A stretch of 64,000 nt of DNA from Devosia oryziradicis (GCF_016698645.1 NZ_CP068047.1:1399001-1463000); one strand, 5' to 3'; shown: positions 53,618 through 62,277, numbered from the stretch's first letter. Notes: generated from the sequence alone by a model not told the origin. A program made the numbers and translations.

Positions 53618-55030
53618 TTACGCCACCGACGCCAGATACAGGATGTCTCGCGTAGCCGTTCCTCTAGCCGAGGCCGGAGCGAGGCGTTCGAGGAAGCTCT
53701 TCGACCAATCCTCCACATTGTGGTTGCGGGCGGCGGCCATCAGGCCCTGCCAGCGGGCGATGCGTTCGTCGCGCGGCATGTCGAGAGCCATGCGCAGGGC
53801 TTCGGCGGTTTCGTCGGTGTCGAAGGGATTGACCAGGATGGCATCTTCAAAGATCTCCGCCGCACCGGCGAAACGGGAGAGGACCAACACGCCCGGATCC
53901 TCCGGGTCCTGCGCGCCCACATACTCGTGGGCGACGAGGTTCATGCCGTCGCGCAGCGGCGTCACCAGGCCGACCCGGGCCAGGCGATAGAGGCCAGCGA
54001 GGCTTGGCTGGCCATAGGCGCGCTTCACATAGGTCAGAGGCTGCCAGTCGGGCTCGGCGAACCGTCCCATCACCCGGCCGCAGATGGCGTCGAGCGCGTC
54101 GCTGGTGGCCTGGTATTCCTTGATCGTGTCGCGGGAGGGTGGCGCGACCTGCAGCATGTGGACCTGGCGGCGGAAGCGCGGGTCGTTGGCCAGGAGCTTC
54201 TCGTAGGCTTCCACACGCTGCGGCAGGCCCTTGGAATAGTCGAGCCGGTCCACTCCAAGGATGAGTTGCTGGCCATGGAGCGCGAGCTCCATGCGCTTGA
54301 CCATCTTGTTGGCCGCTGGGCTGGTCGCCAGCCGCGCGAAGGCATCGGGGTCCGAGCCGATGGGGAAAGCGTCGACCTCGGTGCGGCCGAAGTCGATCGC
54401 CTGGAGCGGCGAGCCTGATAAGGTCGCGGGCGCCTGATGCTCGGCAAATTCGGTGAATGCAGCGACGTCCCTCAGGGCCTGCATGCCGACCAGGTCGTAG
54501 CGCGAGAGGTCGCGCATGAGCTCTTGGTGGTGCGGAATGGCGTAGAGGGCATCGGAGGTGGGGAACGGAATATGCAGGTAGAAGCCGATGCGGTTCCGTG
54601 CGCCCAGGTTGCGCAGTTCGCTGGCGAGCGGGATCAGGTGATAGTCATGAACCCAGATGATGTCGTCCGCTTTCAACAGCGGCAGCAAGGCATGGGCGAA
54701 CTGCTGGTTGACCCGGCGATAGCCCTCGTACCAATGCGCCTCGATGGTGGCGAGGTCGAGCCGCAGGTGGAAGCTGGGCCATAGAATGGAGTTGGAGAAG
54801 CCGGCATAATAGGCGTGGTGGTCATCGCGCGTCAGGTCGATCTGAGCCACAGAAAGCCCGTCGATGTCCTCGAAGCGGACGTCTGTCGCTGGGGTGTCGA
54901 CCAGCTTGCCGGACCAGCCGAACCAGAAGCCTTCCCGCTCGGCCAGGGTTTTGCGGAGCGCGACCGCAAGGCCACCGGCCGCCGGACCCTTGCCCGGCGT
55001 TCGGTTGGAAACGACGATAATACGGCTCAT
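53618..55030 (-). CDS. otsA: trehalose-6-phosphate synthase OtsA
   Basis: 470 aa, the usual length. GT20 hallmarks: VVSNRTP and AAGGLAVAL at the N terminus (UDP-glucose loop), FLWPSFH-type block, DIIWVHDYHLIPLA, GVDRLDYSKGLPQRVEAYEKLL and VTPLRDGMNLVAHEYVGAQ. It joins UDP-glucose and glucose-6-phosphate into trehalose-6-phosphate in the cytoplasm. Encoded 22 bases downstream of otsB, so the two form an otsBA operon for osmo- or stress protection. The convergent reductase gene ends 10 bases away. Confidence 0.95.
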   Translation of the reverse strand: MSRIIVVSNRTPGKGPAAGGLAVALRKTLAEREGFWFGWSGKLVDTPATDVRFEDIDGLSVAQIDLTRDDHHAYYAGFSNSILWPSFHLRLDLATIEAHWYEGYRRVNQQFAHALLPLLKADDIIWVHDYHLIPLASELRNLGARNRIGFYLHIPFPTSDALYAIPHHQELMRDLSRYDLVGMQALRDVAAFTEFAEHQAPATLSGSPLQAIDFGRTEVDAFPIGSDPDAFARLATSPAANKMVKRMELALHGQQLILGVDRLDYSKGLPQRVEAYEKLLANDPRFRRQVHMLQVAPPSRDTIKEYQATSDALDAICGRVMGRFAEPDWQPLTYVKRAYGQPSLAGLYRLARVGLVTPLRDGMNLVAHEYVGAQDPEDPGVLVLSRFAGAAEIFEDAILVNPFDTDETAEALRMALDMPRDERIARWQGLMAAARNHNVEDWSKSFLERLAPASARGTATRDILYLASVA

Positions 55031-55052
55031 GAAATGCCCCAGTTCAGTCCAG

Positions 55053-55826
55053 TCAGTGCATTAGCGCCACTTCGCGATCACGCGCGGCGATATCGCCCAG
55101 CCCCTGAATCAGCGCATGCACTGAGGCGACATTAGCGATGCGCATGCGCGCGGCCGTGTCGCCTTCGCCCAGCTTGATGCCGACGCCACCCAGGTCCTGG
55201 GCGGCGATGAAGGCGTCTTCATCGGTCGTGTCGTCGCCGATGAAAATGGGGGTACGGCCTAGGAAGGGCTCCTCGCGCATGAAAGCGCGCAGCGCCTCAC
55301 CCTTGCTGGCGGCACGTGGCCGGGCCTCGAGGACCATCTTGCCAGGGACCAGGGTGAAGTCAGTGACGGCGTGAACCGCTTCTTCCATGGCGATGCGAAC
55401 AGCGGTTTCCAGCTCGGGCGCCTGGCGGAAATGCAGCGCTACCGCGCCTTCCTTGTTTTCGAGAAGAAGGGAGGGGTTTGCCTGAACAAGTGGCGAAACA
55501 GCGTGAGCAATTTCCTCGGCGGCAAGGACGATAGCCGGATCGACGGTTTCGACGACGCCGTCGGCACGGCGGCGTTGGGTACCGTGGGCACCGGCAATAG
55601 GCAGGTGGAGGGGCGCCAGATAGCGGTCGATATCGGCGATTTCCCTGCCCGTCAGAACGGCAAAGGCACTGTCGAGTTCGCGCACCGCGCGCTCGAGCTG
55701 CTGAGCCAAGGTGTCGGGCACCTCAACGGCGTCGGGCGTTTCGGCGATCTCGACAAGCGTGCCATCGAAATCGGTGAAGATCGCCAGTTGGGGAATTGCA
55801 TGGGGGGTAACCGCATCGATCGACAT
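55053..55826 (-). CDS. otsB: trehalose-6-phosphate phosphatase OtsB
   Basis: 257 aa from ATG 55826 (GGAAGG seven bases upstream). HAD-superfamily motifs: I FTDFDGTL (nucleophile Asp), II VLTGRE, III around ARPRAASKGEAL and IV GDDTTDEDAF. It removes phosphate from trehalose-6-phosphate to give trehalose. First gene of otsBA. A near-consensus EcfG-type promoter lies about 35 bases upstream, consistent with stress induction of trehalose synthesis known in rhizobia. Confidence 0.94.
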   Translation of the reverse strand: MSIDAVTPHAIPQLAIFTDFDGTLVEIAETPDAVEVPDTLAQQLERAVRELDSAFAVLTGREIADIDRYLAPLHLPIAGAHGTQRRRADGVVETVDPAIVLAAEEIAHAVSPLVQANPSLLLENKEGAVALHFRQAPELETAVRIAMEEAVHAVTDFTLVPGKMVLEARPRAASKGEALRAFMREEPFLGRTPIFIGDDTTDEDAFIAAQDLGGVGIKLGEGDTAARMRIANVASVHALIQGLGDIAARDREVALMH

Positions 55827-55859
55827 CACTGAGCCTTCCGCGAGATGATCCAGATGGGC

Positions 55860-55884
55860 AACGCGCGGTGCGGATTTTGGTTCG
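55860..55884 (-). promoter_or_regulatory. otsB: possible EcfG-type promoter of otsBA (near consensus)
   Basis: On the minus strand CGAAC (55884-55880), 16 bases, CGTT (55863-55860). One mismatch in the -35 box against GGAAC-N16-CGTT; position relative to ATG 55826 is right. Confidence 0.4.
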
Positions 55885-56025
55885 CCGAAACATGGCAGGC
55901 ATGCGGCAACCGACATTCTGAACGGCAGATTAATGGGGCATTGGTCTGCGGTTCAAAGCGGGTTGATTAGAGGAGCGCATCGCTGACGAAGCCATGACGG
56001 CCAAGCCAGCCCAAGCGTCAACGCC

Positions 56026-56160
56026 ATGTCCGGAATATCCAAGATGACCCAGCTTCTGCTCACCGCCCTGTTTGCCCTGGCAATCAGCTTCCTGACCTTC
56101 GCCGCCTCGTTCGCCGATGTGCCGCGCAGCGAAGTGCTGACGATCCAGACCCACGAATAG
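56026..56160 (+). CDS. possible 44-aa membrane or secreted peptide
   Basis: An open frame from ATG 56026 (or ATG 56044, 38 aa) to TAG 56158-56160. It has one hydrophobic segment (QLLLTALFALAISFLTFAA) and a short polar tail (DVPRSEVLTIQTHE). Composition is that of a real membrane segment and the stop abuts the convergent META gene, but no strong ribosome binding site precedes either ATG. Confidence 0.4.
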   Translation: MSGISKMTQLLLTALFALAISFLTFAASFADVPRSEVLTIQTHE

Positions 56161-56167
56161 ACCAGAC

Positions 56168-56935
56168 TCAGGGCGTGCGAACGAGCCCTGCAAGGGGGAT
56201 GCCGGCCGCATCGAACAGCTTGAGGGCGTCGCCCATCAATTCGTAACCGACCGTAGCGTCCAGGGCGGCAAAGAAACGCGCCTCCTGTGCCATGACGGCG
56301 GGATCGCAGGCCATGCGCGTGCCGGCGATCGGACCGAAGGTCAGCGGCGGCGTCTCGAAGCTGGCTTCGGTGAAGTAGTTGTTGCAGCCCCCATTGCCAC
56401 CGGCCCGGTGATCGGCCGCAATCGACAGGGTCACGTTGGTCTGTGGCAGCACGGGTTCACCGCCGATGCTGGTGACGGTCCAGAGGACATCGAGCAGCGG
56501 ATTGGGCGTGTCCACGGGGGGCAGAATCTGCTCGGGTGGGTCGTGCGGCGGAGGTGGGGAAAACTGCACCTCGATCACGTTGCCTGCCGGCTCGTCGCGG
56601 TCGACAACCGCCGGCTGCGCACTGCGGAAGATGACATACCCAGCGCTCCAGATTTCGGCGACGAGGCCATACTGGCCATCGGCATCGATCACGTCGCTGC
56701 GGACGTTGAGCGTGAACTGGATCGGCGATCCGGCCTTGTTGCCCAGATCGGCATGAGCGGAGGCAATATGCTGCTGGGCGGGCAGGCCCACCAGGGTGAC
56801 CGTTAGGGCCGCGTCCGATGGCAGCACCATGCGCTCGCGAAAGGTCACCAGGCCGGAAAAGGTGACGTCCTCGGCCATGGCCGGCGCGGCCAGAGCAAAT
56901 GCAAGCAGGGCGACGAGAATGCGGACCAGCCTCAT
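56168..56935 (-). CDS. YbaY-like plus META-domain secreted protein
   Basis: 255 aa from ATG 56935 (GGAGG five bases upstream). Signal peptide cleaved near residue 21 (AAPAMA-ED). The first half (about 22-130) resembles the YbaY/YscW-type lipoprotein domain (TFRERMVLPSDAALTVTLVG). A Pro-rich linker (SPPPPHDPPEQILPP) leads to a META/HslJ domain (about 145-255: LLDVLWTVTSIGG, GGNGGCNNYF, GPIAGTRMACDP). META proteins are envelope proteins linked to heat or antibiotic stress. The conserved Cys pair (GGCNNY, RMACDP) is present. Function unknown. Confidence 0.82.
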   Translation of the reverse strand: MRLVRILVALLAFALAAPAMAEDVTFSGLVTFRERMVLPSDAALTVTLVGLPAQQHIASAHADLGNKAGSPIQFTLNVRSDVIDADGQYGLVAEIWSAGYVIFRSAQPAVVDRDEPAGNVIEVQFSPPPPHDPPEQILPPVDTPNPLLDVLWTVTSIGGEPVLPQTNVTLSIAADHRAGGNGGCNNYFTEASFETPPLTFGPIAGTRMACDPAVMAQEARFFAALDATVGYELMGDALKLFDAAGIPLAGLVRTP

Positions 56936-57005
56936 GGCGACCTCCGTTTTGCCGAGCATAGCGCAGCGGGGTGACAGTTGCGAGGCCGTGGCCGGGACGC
57001 AGTGA

Positions 57006-57494
57006 CTAGCGGGTTATCGTCCAGGGTTCGGCGAAGTGATGCTCCTGGAGGTTGTTGCCCTCGCCACCGCGGTCGACGACGAGATATTCGCTTGCAACAT
57101 CGAGCGGGGTCAGCACGCCATGCCAGGTGTTCATGGCGATGTTGACGCCCTGACCCGGGGCGGGCTGGAAGGCGCGGAGCCGAACCGGCGTGCCGGCCTC
57201 GTCTTCGGCAGTGATGACCAGCCAGGGATTGGCAGACAGCGGGTAGAACGCCTGGCTGCCGAGCGGATGGCGTTCGACCAGCCTGAGGCTCAGCGGCAAA
57301 GCATAGGGTTCGCCCCGGAAGATGGAAATCAGTGGGCGGGCATGGACACCACCCAGTTCGACCCGCGCCAGGTCGTGGTAGCGCTCGGTCATGCCATTGT
57401 TGATGGGATAGTGGTGCGCGCCCGCAGTCTCGATGACCTGGCCGAACGGCGCGAAGGCCGCCGATGTCAGCGGCTCGACCACGATCGTGCCCAT
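57006..57494 (-). CDS. allA: ureidoglycolate lyase AllA
   Basis: 162 aa. Cupin-like fold with family blocks FAPFGQVIETAGAHHYPINNG, SIFRGEPYALPL, ERHPLGSQAFYPL and NTWHGVLTPL. It splits ureidoglycolate into glyoxylate and urea, the last step of allantoin breakdown. Starts 2 bases after allE. The His and Glu pattern of the active site (ERHPLGSQ, WHGVL) is intact. Confidence 0.9.
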   Translation of the reverse strand: MGTIVVEPLTSAAFAPFGQVIETAGAHHYPINNGMTERYHDLARVELGGVHARPLISIFRGEPYALPLSLRLVERHPLGSQAFYPLSANPWLVITAEDEAGTPVRLRAFQPAPGQGVNIAMNTWHGVLTPLDVASEYLVVDRGGEGNNLQEHHFAEPWTITR

Positions 57495-57496
57495 GA

Positions 57497-58318
57497 CTAG
57501 AGGTCCAGCTTCATGTGGCGGTTAACGTCCTTGTACAGGAGGTAGCGGAACCGGCTCGGGCCGGCGTAGCAGGCCTGGGGACAGTAGGCGCGCAGCCACA
57601 TGAAGTCGCCGGCCTCGACTTCGACCCAATCCCGATTGAGGCGATAGACGGCCTTGCCTTCGAGGACGTAGAGGCCGTGCTCCATGACATGGGTTTCCTC
57701 GAAGGGAATGACCGCACCGGGTTCGAGCGTGACGATGTTCACATGCATGTCGTGGCGCAAATCGGTGGGATCGACGAAGCGGGTCGTGCCCCAGGTATTG
57801 TTGGTGCCGGGCATCCAGATGATGGGTTCATCCTGCTCGTTGGCCACGAAGGCGGTCGGTGCCTCGATGCCATCGACCGCTTCGTAGCGCTTGCGCACCC
57901 AGTGGAAGCGGACGGGGAAGCTGCCCTTGTTGGCCAGGCTCCAGGCGCAGCCGGCCGGCAGGAAGGCGTAGCCGCCAGGCTTGAGCAGGTGGGTCTTGCC
58001 TTCGACCGTCAGGCTGGCTTGGCCATCGACGACAAACAGCACCCCTTCGGCCTGCGGATTGGGCTCGGGCCGGGTGCTGCCGCCACCGGGCATCACTTCC
58101 ATGATGTATTGCGAGAACGTCTCGGAGAATCCTGTGAGCGGTCGGGCGATCACCCAGGCCCGGGTCTGGTCCCAGTGCGGCAGGTAGCTGGTAACGATGT
58201 CGCGCATAACCCCGTGCGGGATGAGGGCATAAGCCTCGGTGAAGACGGCACGTCCGGTGTGGAGAGCGGCTTGTGGGGGCAGGCCCGCTGCTGGCGAGGC
58301 GTAGGTGGTATCGGCCAT
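57497..58318 (-). CDS. allE: (S)-ureidoglycine aminohydrolase AllE (cupin)
   Basis: 273 aa with GAGGA five bases before the ATG. Double cupin: first barrel about 60-150 (YIMEVMPGGGSTRPEPNPQAEGVLFVVDGQASLTV), second about 185-265 with metal-ligand type motif EETHVMEHGLYVLEGKAVYRLN and GDFMWLRAYCPQACYAG. It releases ammonia from ureidoglycine to give ureidoglycolate, which AllA then cleaves. Followed directly by allA. The preceding gene on the strand is an unrelated GST, 8 bases upstream. Confidence 0.9.
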   Translation of the reverse strand: MADTTYASPAAGLPPQAALHTGRAVFTEAYALIPHGVMRDIVTSYLPHWDQTRAWVIARPLTGFSETFSQYIMEVMPGGGSTRPEPNPQAEGVLFVVDGQASLTVEGKTHLLKPGGYAFLPAGCAWSLANKGSFPVRFHWVRKRYEAVDGIEAPTAFVANEQDEPIIWMPGTNNTWGTTRFVDPTDLRHDMHVNIVTLEPGAVIPFEETHVMEHGLYVLEGKAVYRLNRDWVEVEAGDFMWLRAYCPQACYAGPSRFRYLLYKDVNRHMKLDL

Positions 58319-58326
58319 GGGATTCC

Positions 58327-59010
58327 TCAGGCGGTCGCACGATAATCGGCGACGATGCGGCCGGCGGCAAGGGCTTCGCGCTCATAGGCCTGCTTGCGCC
58401 AGGTTTCCTTGACGGCGGCCTGGTACCAATCCTGCATGGACGGCAGGTCGAGCAGGCGCTGGGCATAGGCGCGGGCCGGGGCGCTGAGCTTGAGGTCGTA
58501 GCTCTGGATGCGGAAGGCGACGGCGGTGAAGAAGGCGTCGACGGCGCTGAAGCGGCTGCCGGCGAGGAACGGGCCACCGAAGCGGGTCAGGCCCTCGGTC
58601 CAGAGTGCGTCAAGGCGGGCAAGGTCGCTAGCGAGCCCGTCGGGGATGGATGCCAGTTCCACGCGAATGCCGACATTCATGCCGCAGACATTGCGCAGGC
58701 TGCCGAAGCCTGAATGCATCTCGGCTGCTGCCGAGCGGGCGAAGGCGCGGGCAACCTTGTCGGCCGGCCAGACCGTCGGATGGGACTCGGCGAGATATTC
58801 GGTGATGGCGAGTGAGTCCCAGACCACCGTGTCGCCATCGACCAGGCAGGGGAAGCGACCGCTCGGGGAGACATCGCCAAAGGCGAGCGCAGGGCCGTCG
58901 GTGAAGGGGCGGACCTGCTCGTCGAAGGGGATGGTCAGTTCGCGCATCAGCACCCAGGGGCGCAGCGACCAGGACGAGTAGTTCTTGTTGGCGACATAGA
59001 GTGTGTACAT
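58327..59010 (-). CDS. glutathione S-transferase family protein
   Basis: 227 aa from ATG 59010 (GGGAGG four bases upstream). Thioredoxin-like N domain (MYTLYVANKNYSSWSLRPW, with candidate catalytic Ser/Tyr in the YSSWS segment; GRFPCLVDGD; DSLAITEYLAE with the conserved glutathione-binding Ser) and a helical C domain. It resembles the YfcF/maleylacetoacetate-isomerase-like group. It lies 8 bases before allE and 50 bases after the ArsR gene on the same strand, so it may be co-transcribed with either. Substrate unknown. Confidence 0.87.
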   Translation of the reverse strand: MYTLYVANKNYSSWSLRPWVLMRELTIPFDEQVRPFTDGPALAFGDVSPSGRFPCLVDGDTVVWDSLAITEYLAESHPTVWPADKVARAFARSAAAEMHSGFGSLRNVCGMNVGIRVELASIPDGLASDLARLDALWTEGLTRFGGPFLAGSRFSAVDAFFTAVAFRIQSYDLKLSAPARAYAQRLLDLPSMQDWYQAAVKETWRKQAYEREALAAGRIVADYRATA

Positions 59011-59060
59011 GGGCCCTCCCGATGACATCGCGCATAGCGCCTCGGCACGCGGGCCGCAAG

Positions 59061-59390
59061 TCAGGCGGGCGTTTCGACCTGGCTCTTGAGCTTGCTCAGC
59101 ATCGACGTCGCATAGGCGGCGTAAGGGCCGATCCAGCGCTCGTGGATGGCATGGATGGGCAGGGCGTCGAGGTAATTCCAGCGCTCGCGACCGCGCCGCT
59201 CGGCCACGACCAGACCAGCCTCTTCGAGCACGCCCAGATGCTGCATCACCGTGCAGCGGTCCAACTCCGGCATCAGGTCGCACAGCATGCCGGTGGTGCG
59301 CGGCTCGAGCTTCAGCAGATCGACGATCCGCCGCCGCGAGCGGTGGCCCAGAGCCTTGAAAATCAGGTCGTTTTCGTCTTCGGTTGACAT
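59061..59390 (-). CDS. ArsR-family winged-helix regulator
   Basis: 109 aa. Winged helix from about residue 8 to 90 (IFKALGHRSRRRIVDLLKLEP, TTGMLCDLMPELDRCTVMQHLGVLEEAGLV, wing RRGRERWNYLD). No metal-binding Cys cluster, so it belongs to the non-metal branch usually encoded next to SRPBCC/AHSA1 genes, as here on the opposite strand. A perfect 8-4-8 palindrome overlaps the ATG, indicating autoregulation. No ribosome binding site precedes the start, so the mRNA may be leaderless. Confidence 0.88.
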   Translation of the reverse strand: MSTEDENDLIFKALGHRSRRRIVDLLKLEPRTTGMLCDLMPELDRCTVMQHLGVLEEAGLVVAERRGRERWNYLDALPIHAIHERWIGPYAAYATSMLSKLKSQVETPA

Positions 59391-59408
59391 GTTATATTTT
59401 TATAACAT
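59389..59408. promoter_or_regulatory. ArsR-type operator
   Basis: ATGTTATATTTTTATAACAT: 8-base arms, TTTT centre, overlapping the first two bases of the ArsR start codon and lying 86 bases before the divergent SRPBCC gene. Confidence 0.7.
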
Positions 59409-59493
59409 ATGTTGCCCCAGGTCAAGCGGGAGGTGGGTCTCCCTGCGGATTTTTTGGTGATTTTCGAGGGAACGGCGCGGGCCGGCAGAGCAA

Positions 59494-59934
59494 ATGAATC
59501 AGAATGATTACACGTCGCATTTCGTGGTGAAGTCCGATCCGGCAGCGGTCTATGCCGCCATCGTCGCGGTGCGCGATTGGTGGGGTGGCGAAATCGAGGG
59601 CGACGCCGATCGGATCGGTGGAGAGTTTACGTACCGTTTCAAGGACCTGCATGCCTCGCGTCAGCGGGTGACCGAACTGATGCCAGGCCGCAAGGTTGCC
59701 TGGCACGTGGTGGATGGGGCGATCAACTTCGTGGCCGACCCTTCAGAATGGACCGGCACCGACATCGTCTTCGACATCACGCCGGTTGCCGGCGGGACGG
59801 AAGTGCGCATTACCCATGTCGGCCTTGTGCCGCAGAAGGAATGCTTCGAGGACTGTTCGCAGGGCTGGAACTACTATTTCGGCGGCAGTCTCAAGTCGTT
59901 CATTGAGACGAGCGCGGTCAAGCAGGCGAGTTGA
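59494..59934 (+). CDS. SRPBCC/AHSA1 domain protein
   Basis: 146 aa. START-like lipid/ligand-binding fold of the AHSA1 type: begins TSHFVVKSDPAAVYAAI, contains VRDWWGGEIEGDADRIGGEFTYRF and ITPVAGGTEVRITHVGLVPQKECFEDCSQGWNYYFG. Such proteins bind small hydrophobic ligands; no enzyme activity is known. It is divergent from the ArsR gene and overlaps nothing; the next SRPBCC gene starts 11 bases after its stop, so the two form an operon probably controlled by that ArsR protein. Confidence 0.88.
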   Translation: MNQNDYTSHFVVKSDPAAVYAAIVAVRDWWGGEIEGDADRIGGEFTYRFKDLHASRQRVTELMPGRKVAWHVVDGAINFVADPSEWTGTDIVFDITPVAGGTEVRITHVGLVPQKECFEDCSQGWNYYFGGSLKSFIETSAVKQAS

Positions 59935-59945
59935 AGGAGGACAGA

Positions 59946-60437
59946 ATGCGAGCAGTAGAAAGCCGCGGTGCCCGGCAGGCACCGGAGTTTCGGGTGTCGG
60001 GCCGGATCAGCAAGCCGGTGCACGAGGTCTTCGAGGCCGTGGTCGATCCCAAGCAGCTTAGTGGCTATTTCACCACCGGCGGGGCGAAGGGTCGGCTGGA
60101 GACTGGGGCGACCGTGACCTGGGATTTCCATGATTTCCCCGGCGCGTTTCCGGTGCATGTCATCGAGGTGGTGCCGGACCGAAAGGTCGTGCTGCATTGG
60201 GGCGCCGCCGACGGTACGCCCGACCAGGGTGGCGCTTATGACACCACGGTCACCATGACCTTCGAGGCTCTCGAAGATGGCCGCACCTTGGTGACCATCG
60301 CCGAGACCGGCTGGCGCGACACCCAGGCCGCGCGGAAAGCCGCCTTCGGCAATTGCGAGGGCTGGACCGGCATGCTCTGCGCGCTCAAGGTCTATATCGA
60401 GCACGGCATCAACCTGCGCGAGGGATTCTACAAGTAG
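59946..60437 (+). CDS. SRPBCC/AHSA1 domain protein
   Basis: 163 aa from ATG 59946, with GGAGG five bases upstream; an earlier in-frame start overlapping the previous gene is less likely. AHSA1-type fold: FRVSGRISKPVHEVFEAVVDPKQLSGYFTTGGAKGRL and MTFEALEDGRTLVTIAETGWRDTQAARKAAFGNCEGWTGMLCALKVYIEHG. Clearly related to the preceding protein. Ligand unknown. Second gene of the ArsR-linked pair. Confidence 0.88.
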   Translation: MRAVESRGARQAPEFRVSGRISKPVHEVFEAVVDPKQLSGYFTTGGAKGRLETGATVTWDFHDFPGAFPVHVIEVVPDRKVVLHWGAADGTPDQGGAYDTTVTMTFEALEDGRTLVTIAETGWRDTQAARKAAFGNCEGWTGMLCALKVYIEHGINLREGFYK

Positions 60438-60560
60438 GGCACTGCGCGCGCCGGACAGAGCTTCACCGGCGTTGACCCCACCAGGCTCCCTGGGAGCTAC
60501 TGCATGGTAACACCTTGTTAGGGTTACTCTTTCTTCAAACTTTGGCGCGATGCTGGGGGT

Positions 60561-60707
60561 ATGGATCAGTCCAATACCCATAATGGCGTCGCGCCCCAGG
60601 CCTGGCTACAGCACCACTTGCCGTGGCTGAGCCTGTTCGCCCTGATGCTGGGCCTGTTCCGGGATGGTACCGCAATCGGCTTCGACCCGGATGCGATGAA
60701 CGGCTAG
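60561..60707 (+). CDS. possible 48-aa small protein
   Basis: ATG 60561 to TAG 60705-60707, preceded by GGGGGT. It encodes MDQSNTHNGVAPQAWLQHHL, a short hydrophobic stretch (LSLFALMLGLF) and DGTAIGFDPDAMNG. It fills the gap between the second SRPBCC gene and the convergent puuE-uraD fusion. Family not recognised; it may be chance. Confidence 0.3.
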   Translation: MDQSNTHNGVAPQAWLQHHLPWLSLFALMLGLFRDGTAIGFDPDAMNG

Positions 60708-60711
60708 GGCC

Positions 60712-62127
60712 TCACGGCAAAGCCGCCTGTAACCTCAGCAGCGCGATCCGCTCCACTTGCGCGCAGGCCGTGGCAAATTCTGTCTCCGCGCTGTTGTTGA
60801 TGCGCTGCTCGAAGGCGGCGAGGATCGAGGCCTTGGTGTTGTCGCGCACGGCGATGATGAAGGGGAAGCCGAATTTCTCGACATAGTGTTCGTTGAGTTC
60901 GGTGAAGCGCGCGCGCTCGCCGTCCGTAAGCGCGTCGAGCCCGGCCGACGCCTGTTCGGCTGTCGACGCCTCGGTCAGTCGTCTGGCGGCGGCCAGCTTG
61001 CCGGCGAGGTCGGGGTGGGCGCGCAGCACGGCGAGCCGTTCTTCCGGCGTCGCCATGCGGAACTGCGTGCGCAAAGCGAAATGGAGGCCAATGGCGGTAT
61101 CGTTGGCCGGGGCGAGTTCACCGGCCCAGGCACGCTCCGCGATCCAGGGAGAATGCTCGAATATGGAGCCATAGCGAGCAACGAACTCGGCTTGGTCGAG
61201 ATCAGACGGAACCACCTCCGGCGCGACATAGGGATGTTCCCTCGCCCAGTGTTCGGCAATTGCCAGGCGGGTCGGGATCCACACCTTGTCGAAACCCTTG
61301 ATGTAGTCGACGAATTTCTTGAGGGCCTGGTAGCGGCCGGGCTGACCCACCAGCCGGCAGTGGAGGCCGATGGACATCATCTTGGGCGAACCTGCCTTGC
61401 CCTCGGCATAGAGGCAATCGAAGCTGTCCTTGAGAAACTGGAAGTATTCCTCGCCATTGCCGAAGCCCGAAGCGGTGACGAAGCGCATGTCGTTGGCGCT
61501 GAGCGTGTAGGGGATGATCAGCTGGGGCCGGCCCAGATGTACTCGCCAATAGGGCAGATCATCATCATAGGTATCCGAGATATAGGCAAAGCCGCCCTCC
61601 TCGGAAACGAGGTCGACCGTGTTGAGCGAGCAGCGCCCGGTATACCAGCCACGCGGCCGCTCCCCCGTTGCGATGGTGTGTAGCCGGATGGCTTCGGCGA
61701 TCTGTTGCCGCTCGATATCGGGGGGCATGTCCTTGTGTTCGACCCACTTGTAGCCGTGGCTGGCAATCTCCCAGCCGGCCGCCTGCATCGCCGCAAGCTG
61801 CGCCGGGGCACGCATCAGCGCGGTGGCGACTCCATAGATGGTGACGGGCAGCTGCGCCTCGGTGAAAAGCTTGTGCAGCCGCCAGAAGCCGGCGCGCGCA
61901 CCGTATTCGTACATGGATTCGATGTTCCAGTGCCGCAGCCCCGGCCAGGGTACTGCCCCGACCACGTCGGCCAGGAAGGCCTCCGAACCCGCATCGCCAT
62001 GCAGGATATTGTTCTCGCCGCCCTCTTCGTAGTTGAGCACGAACTGCACCGCAACATGGGCGCCGCCAGGCCAGTTGGCATGGGGCGGGTTGGGGCCGTA
62101 GCCGTGCATGTCGCGGGGGTAGCGCAT
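60712..62127 (-). CDS. puuE: allantoinase (PuuE) - OHCU decarboxylase (UraD) fusion
   Basis: 471 aa from ATG 62127 (MRYPRDMHGYGPNPPHANWPGG is the usual PuuE start; AAGAG seven bases upstream). Residues about 1-305 are the polysaccharide-deacetylase-like allantoinase (FVLNYEEGGENNILHGDAGSEAF, GWEIASHGYKW, YISDTYDDDLPYW). Residues about 315-471 are the UraD domain (FEHSPWIAERAW, LRAHPDLAGKLA, TELNEHYVEKFGFPFIIAVR). One protein thus converts OHCU to S-allantoin and opens allantoin to allantoate. Divergent from uraH, which supplies its substrate. Confidence 0.93.
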   Translation of the reverse strand: MRYPRDMHGYGPNPPHANWPGGAHVAVQFVLNYEEGGENNILHGDAGSEAFLADVVGAVPWPGLRHWNIESMYEYGARAGFWRLHKLFTEAQLPVTIYGVATALMRAPAQLAAMQAAGWEIASHGYKWVEHKDMPPDIERQQIAEAIRLHTIATGERPRGWYTGRCSLNTVDLVSEEGGFAYISDTYDDDLPYWRVHLGRPQLIIPYTLSANDMRFVTASGFGNGEEYFQFLKDSFDCLYAEGKAGSPKMMSIGLHCRLVGQPGRYQALKKFVDYIKGFDKVWIPTRLAIAEHWAREHPYVAPEVVPSDLDQAEFVARYGSIFEHSPWIAERAWAGELAPANDTAIGLHFALRTQFRMATPEERLAVLRAHPDLAGKLAAARRLTEASTAEQASAGLDALTDGERARFTELNEHYVEKFGFPFIIAVRDNTKASILAAFEQRINNSAETEFATACAQVERIALLRLQAALP

Positions 62128-62277
62128 CGGTAAGCTCTTGTCTGGTGATACCGGCAGTATGAATTGGGCAGAGCGCAAGCAGATGCTCAAAAATGGACCA
62201 GATGGTAAAAAATGAGCATTGCGCATCGGTCGCGATGCGATAGTCTCGTGCTTCGGGGACGATATACGGAGCAGCAG

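Noticed and set aside
55930..56211. 93-codon minus-strand frame between otsB and the META gene
   Set aside because: Overlaps the META gene end; a plus-strand 44-codon frame with a membrane segment explains the region better.
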